From contig JAZRPY010000003.1 in assembly GCA_045649415.1 (NCBI GenBank), positions 1 through 38,773 on the forward strand: a DNA stretch of 38,773 nt. The letters run 5' to 3'. The position numbers and the translations under genes are program-made. This document shows positions 31,805 through 38,773 of the stretch, one piece after another. Every line of letters starts with the position of its first letter. Within the stretch, counting starts at the first letter, position 1. The notes under the pieces are model-generated. The model saw nothing but the letters and a program-made list of their open reading frames with translations. It did not search any database and was not told where the DNA came from. Origin of the DNA: CAKSQL01 sp045649415. Lineage in GTDB: Bacteria; Bacillota; Clostridia; UBA1381.

Positions 31805-32950
31805 GTGAGAGTAGGACTGATGGGTGGAACATTTAACCCACCACATTTGGCACATATTCATATTGCAAGAAGAGCTATGGAGGAGCTTGGATTATCTAAG
31901 GTCATATTTATGACAGGTGGAAATCCTCCTCATAAGGAAACTGACCTGAACGGGAAAATAAGACATCATATGACCAAGCTTGCAATTGAGAATGAAAAGG
32001 ATTTTGAGGTTTGGGACTATGAGATAAAAAAGAAGGAATATTCCTATACATCAGATACTTTAAGATATTTAAATGAGAAATATCCCGATTATGAAATATA
32101 CTTTATAATTGGTGGTGATTCCTTTGATAAGCTTTTTTCTTGGCATGAGCCTTTGGAGATTATAAAAAGGTGCAAGATAGTTGTTTATCCAAGGGACGGA
32201 TACCCCAAGAAAAAGGATGTTGATGAATTTAATTTAAAATATAACAAGGATGTTTATCTTCTTAATGTGGAGGAGGAGAAGATGTCCTCAACTGATATCA
32301 GGAATTTGATTGAAAATGGTGAGGATGCAACAGAGTACCTTGATAAAAATGTGTATGATTATATAAAGAGAAATGGGATATATAAAAGGCATAATAATGA
32401 TTATAGTGAGCATTTAAAAACTATGCTCACCAAAAAAAGATTTGAGCATAGCATAAATGTTGCAAAAATGGCAGTGAAGCTTGCAGAACATTATGGGATA
32501 GACATAAAAAAAGCAGAGCTTGCAGGACTTTTACACGATTGTGCCAAGGATATGGAAAAAGACGAGCTAATCAGAATTTGCATAGACCTTGAAGCAGAGG
32601 TGGATGAGTTCGAGTTGGCACATTGCCCCTTGCTCCATGCAAAAGCAGGCGCAGAGCTTATTAAAACTGAATTTGGGGTGTGGGATGAGGAAATTGCATC
32701 AGCAATCCGTTGGCATACTATTGGAAGAGTTGGTATGACAGAGCTTGAAAAGGTCATATTTATTGCCGATATGATAGAAGAGGGAAGATGCTATCCTGAG
32801 GTTGAATATTTAAGAGAGGAAGCTTATACTACTCTTGACAATGGAATGTACCAATGTATTTTAGCTATAATTAGGTTTAATGAAGCAAAGAAAAAGGACA
32901 TTCATCCAAATGCATATGATATAAAAAATCATTATGAAAAGAGAAGATAA
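31805..32950 (+). CDS. NadD-YqeK fusion: nicotinate-mononucleotide adenylyltransferase plus HD-domain Ap4A hydrolase
   Basis: A 381-residue fusion of two enzymes that are normally encoded by adjacent genes. Residues about 1-195 are NadD, which makes nicotinate adenine dinucleotide in NAD synthesis, with GGTFNPPHLAH and the SSTDIR motif. Residues about 200-381 are a YqeK-type HD phosphohydrolase, a symmetrical Ap4A hydrolase, with FEHSINVAKMA, LLHDCAKD and FIADMIEEGR. GTG 31805 is chosen because GGTGAT (matching the 16S end) lies four bases upstream; another GTG at 31796 falls within that site. No frameshift is visible at the junction. Confidence 0.93.
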   Translation: MRVGLMGGTFNPPHLAHIHIARRAMEELGLSKVIFMTGGNPPHKETDLNGKIRHHMTKLAIENEKDFEVWDYEIKKKEYSYTSDTLRYLNEKYPDYEIYFIIGGDSFDKLFSWHEPLEIIKRCKIVVYPRDGYPKKKDVDEFNLKYNKDVYLLNVEEEKMSSTDIRNLIENGEDATEYLDKNVYDYIKRNGIYKRHNNDYSEHLKTMLTKKRFEHSINVAKMAVKLAEHYGIDIKKAELAGLLHDCAKDMEKDELIRICIDLEAEVDEFELAHCPLLHAKAGAELIKTEFGVWDEEIASAIRWHTIGRVGMTELEKVIFIADMIEEGRCYPEVEYLREEAYTTLDNGMYQCILAIIRFNEAKKKDIHPNAYDIKNHYEKRR

Positions 32951-32960
32951 AAATATTTAA

Positions 32961-32990
32961 AAAAAATCCAAGTTCCTGGATTTTTTTATT
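32961..32990 (+). terminator. Terminator after nadD-yqeK
   Basis: A 10-bp stem AAAAAATCCA / TGGATTTTTT (32961-32970 with 32977-32986) with a 6-nt loop and further T bases. Confidence 0.88.
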
Positions 32991-33025
32991 TTTGGCAAAA
33001 TACAAAGTTATTTTATAATAACATA

Positions 33026-33054
33026 TTGTAAATATTTTCAAAATGTGATATTAT
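33026..33054 (+). promoter_or_regulatory. Putative promoter of the sulfatase gene
   Basis: TTGTAA (33026-33031) and TATTAT (33049-33054) with 17-bp spacing; moderate match. Confidence 0.55.
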
Positions 33055-33087
33055 GTGACAAAGGATTTTAAATTAAGGGGAAAAATT

Positions 33088-34887
33088 GTGAAAAAGATTA
33101 TTAACGCTTTTAAAAATATATTGCCTTATGGGAAAAATGAATGGCTAATAGTTTTATATACCCTTATCCATTCTGTCCTTATATATTATTCTCTTGAGGC
33201 AAGCACGAAAAATATGACCTTGAATGGTGTGTGGTTTACTATTATAAACATAGTAACTATATATGTTATTGAGGGCTTGATTTCATTGGTTATTAGAAAA
33301 AGGTGGATATCCCAGATAATATTGAGTACTATCCTAACCATTCTAGGTGCTGCAAATTTTTATACTATTATGTATAGAAATCTGCCTGTTACCTTTCAGG
33401 ATATTTTTAATATTAAAACTGCTCAAGAGGTTATGGTAGGATATAAATTCCCCGTAACTATAAATATTGTGGCAATACTTGTATCCTTTGTGCTACAACT
33501 CGTTATTGTAGTTTTAACTTATAAAATTGAAAAAGCCAATAAAAAGACATTTTTATATAAGCTTAAAAAGAATGTAGGTTTGTTGGTATTTTCCCTTGTT
33601 TTTATTTTTTCTATATATATATCCCCAAAATCAATAATTCCTGAGGATATATTCAAGTGGTCGTGGGTTTCAACCTACAAGGACTATGGCTACACTGTAA
33701 GTTCTATTGAAATATGGAAAAGGACAATGGATGTGGTAAGAATGCCCGAAGGGTATTCGCTCGACGAATTAAAGGAAGATACAAAACAGTTAAAGGGTAA
33801 TAAAAATGGTGAAAAAACTCCTGATATCATTATTATTTTAAATGAAACCCTGTATGATTTAAAGGATGTGCTGGATATTGAAACGGATGCTCCGTATATG
33901 CCATTTATTGATAGTATAAAGATAAAGGGAAAGGCAGTTGTACCGGGAGAATGTGAGGGTACTAACAATAGCGAATATTCACTTTTGTCCTCAAATCCGT
34001 ATTATCTTATGAAGGGAATAACCCCTTTTAATTATCTTAATTTTGATAATACTAATAGTGTTGTGAGTTATATGAATGATTTGGGCTACACAACATGGGG
34101 TGCACATTGCGCATCTCCTGCCAACTATAAAAGAGGGGTAGTATATCCAAAGCTTGGCTTTGACAAAATCTTGTTTTTAGAGGATTTTGGAAAGATAGAA
34201 AGTTACTGCTCGAGGGTTAGTGCAGAGGATAGCTTTTGCTATGAAAAAATGCTGATGGATTATGAAAATATGGGAGATGATCCAAGATTTCAATATCTTT
34301 TAACTATCCAGAACCATGGTGGTTGGGATATGAATTTGCCTGAGGAGGATATAGTCCATTCCCTCACTGATTTTGGTGAACTCACAGACGATATTGATGA
34401 ATATTTGTCCTGTATAAAAAGGAGTGATGATGCATTTTTAAAGCTATGCGAATATTTCAAAAGTTCTGAAAGAGATGTTGTAATTTGTATGGTAGGCGAC
34501 CACGCCCCATCCTTTTTGAGTGATTTGGTTGACAAAAGCAAAGGAGATAATTCAATTGCTTTAAAATCAACGCCCTATGTTGTGTGGTCAAATTTTGAAA
34601 TAGAGGAAAATGCTCTTGATGATAGAATGTCACTTGAATATATTGTGCCTGCTTTGTTTGAGGCTGCAGGCGTTAAATTGTCACCATACTATAATTTCCT
34701 GACTGAGCTTAAAAAGGATGTGCCAATAATCACATCTACAGGAATATGTAAGGATAAGGATGGGAATTTATTCGATTGTGCTGAAGAAAATCAGTATAGT
34801 GACAGAATAGCTTTGTATTTTAATATGGCATATAACAACATTGTAAATGACGAGAGTAAAATCGAAAGGCTTTTTAAGGCAGAATAA
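33088..34887 (+). CDS. LTA synthase-like membrane sulfatase/phosphoglycerol transferase
   Basis: A 599-residue LtaS-type protein with about five N-terminal membrane helices (residues roughly 20-40, 47-70, 75-97, 124-146, 163-180) and an extracellular sulfatase-fold domain. Catalytic features are IILNETLYD (metal Glu near 253), EGTNNSEYSLL (nucleophile Thr292) and MVGDHAPS (metal Asp-His). It probably transfers phosphoglycerol or a related phospho-group to cell-surface polymer; whether it makes lipoteichoic acid or decorates another glycan is not clear. GTG 33088 has AAGGGGA five bases upstream, better than an in-frame GTG at 33055. Confidence 0.87.
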   Translation: MKKIINAFKNILPYGKNEWLIVLYTLIHSVLIYYSLEASTKNMTLNGVWFTIINIVTIYVIEGLISLVIRKRWISQIILSTILTILGAANFYTIMYRNLPVTFQDIFNIKTAQEVMVGYKFPVTINIVAILVSFVLQLVIVVLTYKIEKANKKTFLYKLKKNVGLLVFSLVFIFSIYISPKSIIPEDIFKWSWVSTYKDYGYTVSSIEIWKRTMDVVRMPEGYSLDELKEDTKQLKGNKNGEKTPDIIIILNETLYDLKDVLDIETDAPYMPFIDSIKIKGKAVVPGECEGTNNSEYSLLSSNPYYLMKGITPFNYLNFDNTNSVVSYMNDLGYTTWGAHCASPANYKRGVVYPKLGFDKILFLEDFGKIESYCSRVSAEDSFCYEKMLMDYENMGDDPRFQYLLTIQNHGGWDMNLPEEDIVHSLTDFGELTDDIDEYLSCIKRSDDAFLKLCEYFKSSERDVVICMVGDHAPSFLSDLVDKSKGDNSIALKSTPYVVWSNFEIEENALDDRMSLEYIVPALFEAAGVKLSPYYNFLTELKKDVPIITSTGICKDKDGNLFDCAEENQYSDRIALYFNMAYNNIVNDESKIERLFKAE

Positions 34888-34917
34888 GGTGGAATAGTAT
34901 TAAAGAATAGAAATTAG

Positions 34918-34956
34918 AAAATATTCTGATGCATTATGTGTCAGAATATTTTATTT
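34918..34956 (+). terminator. Terminator after the sulfatase gene
   Basis: A 12-bp stem AAAATATTCTGA / TCAGAATATTTT (34918-34929 with 34941-34952) around an 11-nt loop, then ATTTGG. The T tail is short. Confidence 0.75.
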
Positions 34957-35024
34957 GGATAATTTAGAATATAAAACTAAATTAGCATCGAAAATGAAAT
35001 TTTGAGTTAATTTATGTAAATTCG

Positions 35025-35053
35025 TTGAAAAATATTGAGATTTTTGGTATAAT
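35025..35053 (+). promoter_or_regulatory. Sigma-A promoter of pepD
   Basis: TTGAAA (35025-35030) and TATAAT (35048-35053), 17-bp spacer, extended -10 TG. Confidence 0.82.
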
Positions 35054-35097
35054 ATAAAGGATAGAAAATGAACTGAATTTATGGAAGGAATATAATA

Positions 35098-36525
35098 ATG
35101 AATAACTTTGATAATGTAATGGAATATTTTGAAAAAATATGCTCTGTTCCTCACGGCTCAGGGGATATGGAGAGGATATCCGAATTCCTTGTGAATTTTG
35201 GAAAGGAAAAAGGACTGAGGGTATATCAGGACGAAGCATTAAATGTGGTCATATACAAGAACGGAACAAAAGGCTATGAAAATTCAAAGCCTTTGATTTT
35301 GCAAGGGCATATGGATATGGTGTGCCAGAAAACTGAGGAGTCGGCAATTGACTTTTCAAAGGATAGAATTAAGCTCGTTAAGGATGGAGATTATATAAAA
35401 GCAGAGGGAACAACCCTTGGTGCAGATAATGGAATTGCAGTTGCTATGATTATGTCGATTCTTGAATCTGTTGACATTCCTCACCCACCGATAGAAGCAG
35501 TGTTTACCACCGATGAAGAAATAGGAATGATTGGCGCAAGTAACTTTGATATGACTCAGCTTGAGGGAAAAAGAATGATTAACCTTGATGCAGAGGAAGA
35601 GGACATACTAACAGTTTCCTGTGCAGGTGGAAGCGATTTAAAGCTTATTTTGCCACTTAAAAGAGAGAGTATTCTAAAGGATAAAATAACAATCAAAATA
35701 AGTGGTTTAAAGGGTGGACACTCGGGTGTTGAAATAGATAAGGGCAGAGTGAATGCCAATATCCTTATGGGCAGAATTTTAAATTTCCTGAGAAGTAAAG
35801 AAAATATCAATCTTGTAAATATCAAGGGTGGAACGAAATCAAATGCAATCCCTGTTATCAGTGAAGCAGAGCTTGTTACGGAGAGTGGAGAAAAGATAAT
35901 TAAAGAGCTTGAAGGATATATAAAGATAGTTAAAGAGGAGTTAAAGGAAAGAGAAGAAAATTTAAATATATCTTATGACATTATAAAGAATTTAGAAGTA
36001 ATGGGAATTTCAAAGCCTGATACGGACAAAATAATTTATATGCTTATGACTACCCCGAATGGCGTTATTGATATGAGTATGGAAATTGAGGGGTTGGTTG
36101 AAACCTCTTTAAATCTTGGTATTTTGAATGTTGGGGACAATGTGTTAACAATGCAATATGCAATGCGAAGCAATAAGAAAACTGCCCTTGACTTTTTAGA
36201 AGAGAAAATGATAAAGTTCGGCTCATATAATGGCTTTGGCTTTGAGCTTTCGGGAAGATATGAGCCATGGGAGTACAGGGAAAAATCAGAGCTTCAAAGG
36301 ATATATAAGGAGTGTTATGAGGCACAATTTAAAAAAGATGCAAAGATATCTGCAATTCATGCAGGACTTGAATGTGCAGTTTTTTCTGCAAAGATAAATG
36401 AGCTTGATTGTATTGCCATGGGTCCTGATATGACAGGGGTTCACACAGTTTATGAAAAGCTAAGCATTCCTTCTGCAAGGTCAATATTTGAATTGTTGTG
36501 CACAATTATAGGTAAATGTAAATAA
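35098..36525 (+). CDS. pepD: Aminoacyl-histidine dipeptidase PepD (M20 family)
   Basis: A 475-residue M20-family zinc dipeptidase of the PepD type (Xaa-His dipeptidase, broad cytosolic dipeptidase). Metal-binding motifs are LQGHMDMVCQK, TTLGADNGIAVAM and TDEEIGMIGA; a lid domain with KGGHSGVEIDKG and a C-terminal HAGLECAVF follow. AAGGA lies upstream of ATG 35098. It precedes a peptide transporter, so peptide uptake and hydrolysis are likely linked in this region. Length matches PepD. Confidence 0.95.
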   Translation: MNNFDNVMEYFEKICSVPHGSGDMERISEFLVNFGKEKGLRVYQDEALNVVIYKNGTKGYENSKPLILQGHMDMVCQKTEESAIDFSKDRIKLVKDGDYIKAEGTTLGADNGIAVAMIMSILESVDIPHPPIEAVFTTDEEIGMIGASNFDMTQLEGKRMINLDAEEEDILTVSCAGGSDLKLILPLKRESILKDKITIKISGLKGGHSGVEIDKGRVNANILMGRILNFLRSKENINLVNIKGGTKSNAIPVISEAELVTESGEKIIKELEGYIKIVKEELKEREENLNISYDIIKNLEVMGISKPDTDKIIYMLMTTPNGVIDMSMEIEGLVETSLNLGILNVGDNVLTMQYAMRSNKKTALDFLEEKMIKFGSYNGFGFELSGRYEPWEYREKSELQRIYKECYEAQFKKDAKISAIHAGLECAVFSAKINELDCIAMGPDMTGVHTVYEKLSIPSARSIFELLCTIIGKCK

Positions 36526-36529
36526 TTCA

Positions 36530-36558
36530 TTGACTTTATGCCTTTAGTATGATAAAAT
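36530..36558 (+). promoter_or_regulatory. Promoter of the OPT transporter gene
   Basis: TTGACT (36530-36535) and TAAAAT (36553-36558) with a 17-bp spacer. Confidence 0.65.
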
Positions 36559-36569
36559 ATCTTGGTATA

Positions 36570-36597
36570 TGTGAAAAAATGTCACATTTTATGTGAC
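36570..36597 (+). promoter_or_regulatory. Palindromic operator candidate before the OPT gene
   Basis: GTCACAT (36581-36587) and ATGTGAC (36591-36597) form a perfect 7-bp inverted repeat around TTT, and a further ATGTGA half-site lies directly upstream. It sits just after the -10, where a repressor would block initiation or an RNA hairpin would form near the 5' end. Confidence 0.55.
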
Positions 36598-36611
36598 GGA
36601 TAGGAGTAATT

Positions 36612-38513
36612 ATGGAAAACAAAGAATTTAAGCCATATATTCCGGCAGAAAAGGTAACCCCTGAAATCACAATCACATCGATTATAATGGGTGTAATTCT
36701 GTCTGTTGTATTTGGCGCAGCAAATGCGTATCTTGGACTAAGAGTGGGAATGACAGTTTCTGCATCAATCCCTGCAGCAGTAATTGCAATGGGAGTTATT
36801 CGTATTCTGCTACGCAGAAACTCAATTTTGGAAAGTAACATTGTGCAGACTGTTGGATCTGCTGGTGAGTCCTTAGCGGCAGGTGCAATATTCACTTTGC
36901 CTGCACTATTCTTGTGGGCGGCAGAGGGTAAAACAGCAACACCAAGTATGCTTGAGATTACATCAATTTCACTTATTGGTGGTATGTTGGGAGTGTTCTT
37001 TATGGTGCCATTGAGAAATGCCCTCATAGTTAAGGAGCATGGAGTATTGCCATATCCTGAGGGTACTGCTTGTGCAGAGGTCTTGTTGGCAGGAGAGCAT
37101 GGTGGTGCAAAGGCATCAACAGTTTTTTCAGGTATGGGCTTTGCAGCTTTGTTTAAGTTCATCATTGATGGCTTAAAACTTGTTGCAGGAGAAATATCTG
37201 TGGCTGTGAAGGGCTATGCAGGCGAAATAGGAACACAGATTTACCCTGCAGTAATGAGTGTGGGATATATATGTGGTGCAAGAATTTCATCATATATGTT
37301 CGCAGGCGGTATACTCAGCTGGCTTGTGCTTATTCCAATGATAGTTCTTTTTGGTTCTGATATTACAATGTATCCAGGAACAGAATCTATCGGTGATCTT
37401 TATGCAGCAGGCGGTGCAAGCGCTATCTGGAGTACTTATATAAGATATATCGGTGCAGGTGCTTTGGCGGCAGGTGGTATAATCAGCCTTATCAAGTCAC
37501 TTCCACTTATTGTTAAGACATTCGGTGGTGCAATGAAGAGTATTGCAGGTTCAAAGAATGATTCAACAGAGAGAACAAGCAGAGATATCAATATGGTTGT
37601 TGTTTTGATAGCTATCGCTGTTTTAACTCTTCTTATCTGGATTATTCCACAGATCCCTGTTTCATTGTTCGGTGCAATCATTATCGTTGTATTCGGTTTC
37701 TTCTTTGCAACAGTATCTTCCCGTATGGTTGGTCTTGTAGGAAGCAGTAACAACCCTGTATCAGGTATGGCTATTGCAACATTACTTATAGCTACATTAC
37801 TCCTTAAGATGACAGGTTCATCAGGTATTGTAGGTATGTGCAGTGCTATCTCAATTGGTTCTATTATCTGTATCGTATCTGCTATTGCAGGTGATACATC
37901 ACAGGACTTAAAGACAGGTTACCTTTTAGGTGCTACACCAAGAAAGCAGCAGATAGGTGAGATAATCGGTGTTGTTGTTGCGGCTTTTGCAATAGGTGGA
38001 ACACTCTATCTCTTAAACTCTGCATGGGGCTTTGGTACAGACGAACTTGCCGCTCCACAGGCAACACTTATGAAGATAATCATCGAAGGTGTTATGGACG
38101 GAAATCTTCCTTGGGGACTTATCCTTACAGGTGTGTTTATAGCTGTTTTTGTTGAAGTTGTTGGTATCCCTGTTCTTCCTTTTGCAATAGGTGTTTACCT
38201 TCCTGTTCAGCTTAATGCATGCATTATGATAGGCGGTCTTGTAAGACTCTTATTGGACAAGCTCAATCGCGAGAAGGAAGAAAAAGAAAAGATTGTAAAC
38301 GATGGCGTTTTATTCTGTTCAGGTATGATAGCAGGTGAAGGTTTAGTTGGTATCGTTTTAGCTCTTCTTGCTGTAATAGGCGTTGACAAGATGATCGATT
38401 TATCAGCTATGTTAAATATTCCTGTTGCTGTTTCAGAAATCGGCGGAATCGTTTTACTCGGTATTGTTGTTCTTACTATTCTTAAGTTCTCTCTTTGGAA
38501 GAAGAGAAGCTAA
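36612..38513 (+). CDS. OPT family oligopeptide transporter
   Basis: A 633-residue polytopic membrane protein of the OPT family, a proton-coupled importer of oligopeptides (some members carry metal chelates). The N-terminal part shows GVILSVVFGAANAYLGLRVG and VLPYPEGTACAEVL, typical of the bacterial EspB/OPT type, with about 14-16 hydrophobic segments and a basic C-terminus. TAGGAG precedes ATG 36612. Codon choice changes sharply within the gene: GTG (8) and TTG (9) are frequent in the first ~265 codons but occur only 1 and 4 times in the remaining ~370, where GTT, CTT and GGT dominate. This suggests a recombinant 3' part. Confidence 0.92.
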   Translation: MENKEFKPYIPAEKVTPEITITSIIMGVILSVVFGAANAYLGLRVGMTVSASIPAAVIAMGVIRILLRRNSILESNIVQTVGSAGESLAAGAIFTLPALFLWAAEGKTATPSMLEITSISLIGGMLGVFFMVPLRNALIVKEHGVLPYPEGTACAEVLLAGEHGGAKASTVFSGMGFAALFKFIIDGLKLVAGEISVAVKGYAGEIGTQIYPAVMSVGYICGARISSYMFAGGILSWLVLIPMIVLFGSDITMYPGTESIGDLYAAGGASAIWSTYIRYIGAGALAAGGIISLIKSLPLIVKTFGGAMKSIAGSKNDSTERTSRDINMVVVLIAIAVLTLLIWIIPQIPVSLFGAIIIVVFGFFFATVSSRMVGLVGSSNNPVSGMAIATLLIATLLLKMTGSSGIVGMCSAISIGSIICIVSAIAGDTSQDLKTGYLLGATPRKQQIGEIIGVVVAAFAIGGTLYLLNSAWGFGTDELAAPQATLMKIIIEGVMDGNLPWGLILTGVFIAVFVEVVGIPVLPFAIGVYLPVQLNACIMIGGLVRLLLDKLNREKEEKEKIVNDGVLFCSGMIAGEGLVGIVLALLAVIGVDKMIDLSAMLNIPVAVSEIGGIVLLGIVVLTILKFSLWKKRS

Positions 38514-38516
38514 GCT

Positions 38517-38773
38517 ATGAAAAAGAAGGCAGAAAATTATCTTGAAAGAATACCTTGCAGAAAAGAAGGCTTAAGGTGGTCTGTTCAGGATGAAAAGGTT
38601 ACCCTTGAAATTGACAACAAGGGAATATTCAACAAAATCGCCCAAAAGCTTTTAAAAAAGCCAAAAGTGTCATATGTTCATCTAGATGAGATGGGAAGCT
38701 TCATATGGCCCGTTTTAGACGGTGAGAAAAGCATTTTAGAGATAGGTGAGCTTGTGAAGGAGGAGTTTGGCGA
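38517..38773 (+). CDS. PqqD-like protein, truncated by the window end
   Basis: The first 85 codons of a gene starting three bases after the OPT stop, with no clear ribosome binding site, so translation probably couples to OPT. It begins MKKKAENYLERIPCRKEG and contains VHLDEMGSFIWPVLDGEKSI and LEIGELVKEEFG, the pattern of PqqD-like domains. PqqD proteins bind leader peptides for radical-SAM peptide modification, but stand-alone paralogs of unknown role exist. Codon choice returns to the pattern of the rest of the window. The end is not in view. Confidence 0.72.
   Translation, partial: MKKKAENYLERIPCRKEGLRWSVQDEKVTLEIDNKGIFNKIAQKLLKKPKVSYVHLDEMGSFIWPVLDGEKSILEIGELVKEEFG

Noticed and set aside
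1..38773. CRISPR arrays, insertion sequences, rRNA genes, defence systems
   Set aside because: No spaced repeat arrays, transposase genes, rRNA segments or recognisable defence genes were seen.

Overview
The window reads as a chromosomal segment of a low-GC, endospore-lineage Firmicute in the Clostridia, most likely close to Lachnospiraceae. The evidence is the AT-rich DNA, strong AGGAGG-type ribosome binding sites, frequent TTG and GTG starts, spore-lineage genes (yqfC, yqfD, sigH), and gene orders typical of Firmicutes: yqfC-yqfD-phoH-ybeY-dgkA-era-yqzL-recO and rimP-nusA-ylxR-ylxQ-infB-rbfA. The family-level placement is inference; no rRNA is present to confirm it.

Layout. 1-2.2 kb: a large serine recombinase, probably the right end of a mobile element lying to the left, converges on and overlaps two minus-strand serine tRNA genes. 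2.3-3.6 kb: a short-chain dehydrogenase and a C_GCAxxG_C_C protein. 3.7-9.0 kb: sporulation, RNA-processing and GTPase cluster ending in recO, including a 47-codon yqzL-type gene. 9.0-12.9 kb: a dCMP deaminase and an orphan glycyl radical dehydratase with its radical-SAM activase. 13.0-19.1 kb: the rimP-nusA-infB-rbfA translation/transcription operon plus an nrnA-type phosphoesterase. 19.1-21.0 kb: trmR/trhP-type tRNA wobble-uridine modification genes. 21.1-22.25 kb: sigH, a compact cloverleaf-like RNA in the gap, and a double zinc-ribbon protein. 22.2-25.7 kb, minus strand: a THUMP-type rRNA methyltransferase and RNase R. 25.8-28.0 kb: secD-secF. 28.2-31.4 kb: glmS and a CLC antiporter with fluoride-type motifs. 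31.4-33.0 kb: yhbY and a nadD-yqeK fusion. 33.0-38.8 kb: an LTA-synthase-like sulfatase, a PepD dipeptidase, an OPT peptide transporter and a truncated PqqD-like gene.

How it fits together: most of the window is core machinery for ribosome assembly, translation, RNA decay, secretion and envelope precursors. The accessory parts are the recombinase, the dehydratase pair and perhaps the OPT/PqqD-like end. The most intriguing items are the recombinase gene that takes its stop codon from the T arm of a tRNA gene, the four-stem tRNA-like RNA between sigH and the zinc-ribbon gene, the dehydratase whose activase lacks the usual extra iron-sulphur domain, a 69-nt guanine-free leader, and an abrupt codon-usage change inside the OPT transporter gene.
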